10,997 bases of DNA. Source: Campylobacterota bacterium (lineage in GTDB: Bacteria; Campylobacterota; Campylobacteria; Campylobacterales; Sulfurovaceae). Positions within the stretch are counted from its first letter, which is position 1. Each line of letters begins with the position of its first letter. Positions 7,591 to 10,997 of the stretch are shown piece by piece. The notes under the pieces were generated by a model. The model searched no databases, was not told the origin of the DNA, and saw only the letters and a program-made list of their open reading frames with translations. The stretch covers positions 1 through 10,997 of the forward strand of contig DRQB01000008.1 in assembly GCA_011330645.1 (NCBI GenBank), read 5' to 3'. Made by a program: the position numbers and the translations under genes.

Positions 7591-7641
7591 AAAAAATTAT
7601 AACCATTCCAATCTACGGTGCTTTTAGTAGTGGTAATAATT
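7591..7641 (-). terminator. Intrinsic terminator or attenuator upstream of purD
   Basis: On the minus strand AATTATTACCA (7631-7641) pairs with TGGTTATAATT (7595-7605): ten base pairs with one T-T mismatch. The large loop contains a further CTAC/GTAG helix. Six T residues follow at 7591-7596, directly before the purD GGAG. This has the form of an intrinsic terminator, although the stem is AU-rich and the apical loop large. It could end the upstream RNA, or act as an attenuator for purD. Confidence 0.5.
7596..7601 (-). promoter_or_regulatory. Alternative reading: -10 box of purD
   Basis: A perfect TATAAT on the minus strand lies in the same context (GGTTATAAT) as the box at 7934-7939. Transcription from it would begin about base 7590, leaving a leader of only about ten bases that starts at the GGAG. 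It overlaps the 3' arm of the terminator-like hairpin, so the two readings may exclude each other or may both be used. Confidence 0.35.
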
Positions 7642-7933
7642 GTGCGTAGAGAGTTTTATAAAATGCTTGAAGGTGAACTTCTGTGTTCGTCGATGGCATT
7701 TTAGAAAGCTCTATGCGTGCAAAGATTGCCGCTAATAAAGCCCCGGGTGAGCGTTCTGCTTAAAGTCGGCCCTAATAAGCCAACGGTGTAGGAGGGAGTC
7801 TCTCTTTAGGAGATGATTTCTCGTCCAAATACATGGACTCAAACGAAAACTTCCACACACCAAGAGACTACATGTCCCACTAAGATTAATGTTGGACCCC
7901 AAATACAGTCGTCGCATCACCTAGGTTAAATAG

Positions 7934-7939
7934 ATTATA
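7934..7939 (-). promoter_or_regulatory. -10 box for the hemD-purD intergenic RNA
   Basis: A perfect TATAAT on the minus strand, three bases past the hemD stop codon, predicts a transcript starting near 7927. The box lies in the centre of the inverted repeat AAATAG/CTATTT (7928-7947). No -35 hexamer is visible. It could drive the RNA alone, or the RNA plus purD by read-through. Confidence 0.5.
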
Positions 7940-7941
7940 AC

Positions 7942-8598
7942 CTATTTGGAGTTAGAAGTGAGTAAAATCTCATTGGCTTTATGAAGACAAGCATCAATTG
8001 TTGGTTCATTTGCCACAACAAAAGAGACATACTGAGGTAAATGATTTTTTGTTGATTTTCCTATCACTATGGCAGTATAACTTTCATCCCAAACAAAATT
8101 TTTAAAAAAGCACTCTATCGTTGACGGAGAAGTAAAAACAATAATTGCATTTTTTATAGGTTTTTCTTTTTTTGGATAGTGTTTACAATGTGTCTCATAA
8201 ATAATTTGTTCTTCCAGTACTATATCATGCTTTGCAAGAAGAGCTTTCGAGTCAAAAGAAATTTCTTTAGGGCGCAAGTATAAAATCTTTTTATTATGAA
8301 ATTTTTCAATAATATCATGCCCTAAAGATTCTCCATAAAAAGATGTTGATTGATAGCATACTGTCCCACCTAAACTTTTTATTTGTCTAGCTGTCGCTGA
8401 GCCAATAGCCAAACAAGGAAGTTCTTTCCACTTTGGATTGATCTCTTCTGCACTTTTTACAGCCTGCTTTGAAGTAAACATTAGTGTATTACAAGAAGAC
8501 AAGTCAATACTATCTGCCACAAGGCTAAACTCTATCATAGGTAAAGATATCGTCTCTTCTTTAACAAGAGGAGAAAGAAGATAGATAGTTCTTTGCAT
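7942..8598 (-). CDS. hemD: Uroporphyrinogen-III synthase
   Basis: HemD closes and inverts ring D of hydroxymethylbilane to give uroporphyrinogen III, the branch point to haem, sirohaem and cobalamin; it is a cytoplasmic enzyme. The family diverges strongly, but the 218 residues carry its scattered marks: LMFTSKQAV (39-47), LAIGSATARQI (63-73), ILYLRPK (105-111), VLEEQIIYET (127-136), IVFTSPSTIECFF (153-165), AIVIGKSTKNHL (176-187) and the closing ANEPTIDACLHKANEIL. The two-lobed arrangement and length fit. It starts at 8598 with the ATG overlapping the stop of the metal transporter gene (TGATG) and no close ribosome binding site, so translation is probably coupled. It ends three bases before the -10 box of the intergenic RNA. 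Confidence 0.88.
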   Translation of the reverse strand: MQRTIYLLSPLVKEETISLPMIEFSLVADSIDLSSCNTLMFTSKQAVKSAEEINPKWKELPCLAIGSATARQIKSLGGTVCYQSTSFYGESLGHDIIEKFHNKKILYLRPKEISFDSKALLAKHDIVLEEQIIYETHCKHYPKKEKPIKNAIIVFTSPSTIECFFKNFVWDESYTAIVIGKSTKNHLPQYVSFVVANEPTIDACLHKANEILLTSNSK

Positions 8599-9536
8599 CA
8601 GTCTGTGACCTTCTTTAAATCCATCAATGGTTTACCATGTAACAGAGCATTATTCATCTCTTCATCATCATAAGGATCAAAATGTGGTGTAATAACCCAC
8701 TTTTTTTTCGGATCTAGAAGCTTTATTTTATCTTCAACTTCATCTGCAATACGATGTGCTTCAAGCAATAACATGTTGGGACGTAAGACCATATGAAACT
8801 CTACAAAATTAGTGCTACCATCTGTTCTTGTTCGTAACCAATGATAAGACGTTACTTCAGGGTGCCTAGAGATAATTTCTCCTATTTGTGCCACCATCTC
8901 TCCTTCTAGGGCACGGTCTAAAAGTATCTCGATACCATCAACAATAATTTCATAGGCAGAATAAATAATATATATACCAATCCCTATACCAAAAACTGCA
9001 TCTATCCAGTCTAGTCCTGTAAAAGCCACCAATCCCAAAGCCACCAATACGGCTGCATTCGACCATAAATCTGTTTTGTAATGTAAGGCATCTGCTTTAA
9101 TTACTAAATTATCTGTTTGTTTTGCAACTTTTAATAAATATTGTACAAGAAAATAAGTCACAACAATTGAAATTAGCATCGCAAAAATAGCAGGGAGCAC
9201 AAAAGAAGTGACAGAAGCTTCCAATAATTTTTCAAACCCTTTATAAATGATATATAGCCCAGATACTGTAATGATTGTCCCTTCAATAACAGCAGCAATG
9301 GCTTGTATTTTACCTTTTCCATATTGGTACACCTCATTAGGATGTTCTTCAGATTTTTTAATAGCAAAATAATTAAATAAAGAAACTGCCATATCCAAGA
9401 TGGAATCTATTGCAGATGCCAATACAGCAACTGAACCACTCGCCAGTCCAATAATCAGTTTTACAATAACCAATAATGTTGCCACTGAACTTGATATCAT
9501 TGTGGCACGTTTTTGGGGTGAATGTACTGTTTGCAT
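8598..9536 (-). CDS. Cation diffusion facilitator, FieF-type metal efflux transporter
   Basis: The inner-membrane antiporter exports divalent metal (zinc, iron or similar) in exchange for protons. The 312 residues have six membrane segments, then a cytoplasmic domain. The transport site is complete: AIDSILD in TM2 (D44, D48) and HYKTDLWSN in TM5 (H152, D156), matching E. coli FieF D45, D49, H153 and D157. The C-terminal domain keeps the FieF metal ligands: H232 (SYHWLRTR), H248 (VEFHMVL), H261 (EAHRIAD) and H285, D287 (TPHFDP). The loop after TM2, HSFGHGK in FieF, is YQYGKGK here, so that interface site is lost. I chose the ATG at 9536, which has AAGGAG four bases upstream and gives FieF-like numbering; an ATG at 9557 has no such site. 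Cognate metal is not determined by sequence. Confidence 0.92.
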   Translation of the reverse strand: MQTVHSPQKRATMISSSVATLLVIVKLIIGLASGSVAVLASAIDSILDMAVSLFNYFAIKKSEEHPNEVYQYGKGKIQAIAAVIEGTIITVSGLYIIYKGFEKLLEASVTSFVLPAIFAMLISIVVTYFLVQYLLKVAKQTDNLVIKADALHYKTDLWSNAAVLVALGLVAFTGLDWIDAVFGIGIGIYIIYSAYEIIVDGIEILLDRALEGEMVAQIGEIISRHPEVTSYHWLRTRTDGSTNFVEFHMVLRPNMLLLEAHRIADEVEDKIKLLDPKKKWVITPHFDPYDDEEMNNALLHGKPLMDLKKVTD

Positions 9537-9540
9537 AAAG

Positions 9541-9546
9541 CTCCTT
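9541..9546 (-). promoter_or_regulatory. Ribosome binding site fixing the metal transporter start
   Basis: AAGGAG on the minus strand lies four bases before the ATG at 9536. The alternative ATG at 9557 lies upstream of this site and is preceded only by AT-rich sequence. Confidence 0.65.
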
Positions 9547-9569
9547 GTGCTAGTCATAAATTAAAAATG

Positions 9570-9575
9570 ATTTTA
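9570..9575 (-). promoter_or_regulatory. Extended -10 box of the metal transporter-hemD unit
   Basis: The minus strand has TGC-TAAAAT, an extended -10 (TGN before the hexamer, 9576-9578). Transcription would start near 9563, giving a leader of about 27 bases before the ATG at 9536. No -35 hexamer stands out. Confidence 0.5.
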
Positions 9576-9608
9576 GCATAAATAAATTAGAAATGAACAC
9601 ATTTATGT

Positions 9609-9626
9609 TATAGTATTCTTTATAAG
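9609..9626 (+). promoter_or_regulatory. Possible -10 region of the GGDEF gene
   Basis: Two plus-strand hexamers near consensus, TATAGT (9609-9614) and TATAAG (9621-9626), lie 60-75 bases before the start codon at 9685. A perfect TATAAT at 9681-9686 overlaps the start codon itself and is unlikely to serve this gene. Neither candidate has a clear -35 element. Confidence 0.3.
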
Positions 9627-9631
9627 ACACT

Positions 9632-9653
9632 CTTTGGATACATACATCCTAAG
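9632..9653. repeat. Imperfect inverted repeat in the divergent promoter region
   Basis: CTTTGGAT and ATCCTAAG form arms with one T-T mismatch around a 6-base spacer (ACATAC). The repeat lies between the two divergent genes and just downstream of the candidate plus-strand -10 boxes. It could be an operator or a hairpin in the leader of the plus-strand gene. It has no following T tract, so it is not a terminator. Confidence 0.4.
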
Positions 9654-9684
9654 ATAATCACATTTCACTATTTGGATATATATA

Positions 9685-10997
9685 ATGCATACTGAAGTAT
9701 ATGAAGAGGATTCCTTAAACACGGCTATTGAAAATGATACAATCGGATTTAAAGATCGATTGGTCTACGATAAACTAAGTTTTTACTATATTTCTCTACC
9801 TATTATGTTACTTGGAAATATTTTAGGTGCACTCATGTTGTCAGCCATCCAAATCAATGTTGTAGACCTTTACTCCATTGGTATTTGGCTTTTGGTTTCT
9901 ATTATTATGTTTATTTATCAACTCTATCATTATTATCAGTTTAAAAATGAAACTGAAGATAATAAATTAAGAGATGCTGATATTTGGCTTGATAAATATT
10001 ATACTAACATTCTTATTAACGGGATTATTTGGGGAAGTGCTGCATTTTTAATGTTCCCAGAAACAAATTTAATGAATCAAATGATTACCATGCTCTTTTT
10101 ATTTGCAATTGGCTTTTCTGCTATGGGAGTACTTGCATCCAAACGTGATTTACTTTTAACCTATGTATTGGTAACCTATTCTCCTCTTATTTTACGTCTT
10201 TTTTTTATGGAAGATGCTATTTATACAAAAATTGCCTACGTAATTCTTGCTTTGATGCTCATCATGATACTTGTGGCAAACTACTATGGGAAAGTGATTA
10301 ACCAATCTCTTGGAAATAGACAACATTTTATTACCATCAAACACACACATGAAAAACTAAAAGAGCGATTTTTTTCTTTATTTGAACGTGCCCCTGTCGG
10401 TATCTATTATTATAATAAAGAACTTGAACTTCAAGATGTCAATACACATTTTATGCAAATGAATAAAGTAACCGATAAAAGTCTTCTACTCAATCTTAAT
10501 CTTCATGGACTTGAAGGTGATCAAATTATTCATGCACATCAAGATGTTTTTGAAGGGAAAACAGGTAATTACCGTGGTCCTTTTGAAGTGCTCGATACAC
10601 AAGCAAATATCTATGTTAACCTATCTACGGTACCTATGTTGGATTCAGAAGGAGAAGTAGCAGGAGGTATCACAATTATCAATGATATTACCAATGAAGT
10701 GACAGCCAAAGAAGAAATGATTAGAAATGCCTACTATGATATGCTCACAAATATACCAAATCGTACTCTCTTAATGGATAAGCTCAAATCTTTTCTTACA
10801 AATAAACGCAATAATGAAGAATATTCTGCACTTCTTTTTCTTGATATCGATAATTTTAAAAAAGTCAATGAGACTTATGGACATGATGTGGGAGATCATC
10901 TACTCAAACAAGTTGTTCAAAGAATGGAAAATATTGTAGGAAGTCGTGAGATATTTGCACGTGTCAGTGGTAATAAATTTGTAATTCTAATCCCTTC
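9685..10997 (+). CDS. Membrane PAS-GGDEF signalling protein (3' end outside window)
   Basis: The frame is open from the ATG at 9685 to the window edge (437 codons) and an in-frame stop (TAA at 9655) lies upstream; GGA eight bases before the ATG is a weak ribosome binding site. The product has a short cytoplasmic N-terminus and about six membrane segments (about 36-56, 64-84, 106-124, 133-152, 157-173 and 181-201). A PAS-like domain follows (about 228-335; ERAPVGIYYYNKELELQDVN), then a GGDEF domain from YDMLTNIPNR (351-360). The GTP/metal region LFLDIDNFKKVNETYGHDVGD is intact, but the signature is SGNKF (428-432) instead of GGDEF, and the RxxD inhibitory site is absent. It probably does not make cyclic di-GMP. 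An EAL phosphodiesterase domain may follow beyond the window. The six-helix input domain resembles MASE-type sensors only in general form. Confidence 0.88.
   Translation, partial: MHTEVYEEDSLNTAIENDTIGFKDRLVYDKLSFYYISLPIMLLGNILGALMLSAIQINVVDLYSIGIWLLVSIIMFIYQLYHYYQFKNETEDNKLRDADIWLDKYYTNILINGIIWGSAAFLMFPETNLMNQMITMLFLFAIGFSAMGVLASKRDLLLTYVLVTYSPLILRLFFMEDAIYTKIAYVILALMLIMILVANYYGKVINQSLGNRQHFITIKHTHEKLKERFFSLFERAPVGIYYYNKELELQDVNTHFMQMNKVTDKSLLLNLNLHGLEGDQIIHAHQDVFEGKTGNYRGPFEVLDTQANIYVNLSTVPMLDSEGEVAGGITIINDITNEVTAKEEMIRNAYYDMLTNIPNRTLLMDKLKSFLTNKRNNEEYSALLFLDIDNFKKVNETYGHDVGDHLLKQVVQRMENIVGSREIFARVSGNKFVILIP

Larger units (their letters stand above)
7591..7927 (-). ncRNA. Candidate structured RNA, unidentified, between hemD and purD
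   Basis: No credible protein is encoded here; the longest minus-strand frame (7732-7920) has no recognisable protein character. Read on the minus strand from about 7927 the region folds into successive helices. GACTGTAT/ATGTAGTC encloses GTCCAAC/GTGGGAC (7866-7910). GGTGTGTGGA/TCCTACACC (7785-7861) encloses two hairpins (7815-7850 and 7801-7813). GTTGGC/GCCGAC (7765-7784) abuts it. CGCT/AGCG (7730-7753), GCAA/TTGC (7719-7729) and a long imperfect helix (7644-7716) follow. CTAGGTG at 7918-7924 can close the whole with CACCGTAG at 7613-7620. Several pairs are G-U on this strand and would be A-C on the other, which supports minus-strand transcription for 7765-7910. A TATAAT precedes it and a T-tract hairpin ends it. 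It has no tRNA-like ends as in tmRNA and none of the conserved RNase P RNA cores. It could be a 6S-type RNA, a purD leader or something new. Confidence 0.55.

Noticed and set aside
7732..7920. A 62-residue minus-strand reading frame in the hemD-purD gap
   Set aside because: Composition is unlike a protein, there is no ribosome binding site, and it lies wholly within the helices of the candidate RNA.
7591..7941. tmRNA or RNase P RNA as identity of the intergenic RNA, suggested by its length
   Set aside because: No tRNA-like 5' and 3' ends, no GGTTCRA-type T loop or encoded CCA, and no GAGGAAAGTCC or ACAGAA core on either strand. A diverged form cannot be excluded without a covariance search.
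7591..7941. ZTP (pfl) riboswitch upstream of purD
   Set aside because: ACCCGGGG on the minus strand vaguely recalls part of the motif, but the conserved ACTGGCG and final CCGCC pairing are not present in the right order.
9681..9686. Perfect TATAAT on the plus strand as the promoter of the GGDEF gene
   Set aside because: It overlaps the start codon at 9685, so transcription would begin within the coding region, and the next in-frame ATG lies about 40 codons in, within the first membrane segment.
1..10997. CRISPR arrays, insertion sequences, prophage or defence genes
   Set aside because: No regularly spaced repeats, transposase motifs, terminal inverted repeats or defence-type proteins were seen; gene content is housekeeping.

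Overview
The window looks like chromosomal DNA of a Campylobacterota (epsilonproteobacterial) bacterium, probably a free-living Sulfurovum/Sulfurimonas-type organism. I base this on the AT-rich composition, the protein sequences, TATAAT-type -10 boxes without clear -35 boxes, and the gene order purD - RDD protein - lptD - J-domain protein - phosphoribosyltransferase - pnp - atpE. From memory this order resembles the purD-to-atpE neighbourhood of Helicobacter pylori. The genus is inference; no rRNA or other decisive marker is present.

Layout. Everything from 1 to about 9540 is on the minus strand. In transcription order it begins with a FieF-type metal efflux transporter (8598-9536), coupled by TGATG to hemD (7942-8598). 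A 349-base gap without a credible protein gene follows (7593-7941). Then comes a tightly packed block: purD, an RDD membrane protein, lptD, a small J-domain protein, a COG1926-type phosphoribosyltransferase and pnp. These genes overlap or lie within about 10 bases of each other, so they are probably one transcript. atpE follows after 175 bases with its own -10 box, then an intrinsic terminator (147-175) and tRNA-Leu(GAG). From 9685 to the window edge, a divergent plus-strand gene encodes a membrane-anchored PAS-GGDEF protein; it is cut by the window end.

The genes are mostly housekeeping: ATP synthase c ring, RNA turnover (PNPase), LPS export (LptD), purine synthesis (PurD), tetrapyrrole synthesis (HemD) and metal efflux.

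The least explained part is the hemD-purD gap. Read on the minus strand it has a TATAAT box, a succession of helices (several held by G-U pairs that exist only on that strand), a possible closing helix, and an AU-rich hairpin with a six-U tract ending one base before the purD ribosome binding site. It is best explained as a structured RNA of about 335 nt: either an independent small RNA or a purD leader ending in an attenuator. I could not match it to tmRNA or RNase P RNA. A 6S-type RNA is possible but unproven. A second point of interest is the degenerate GGDEF motif (SGNKF) in the plus-strand signalling protein.
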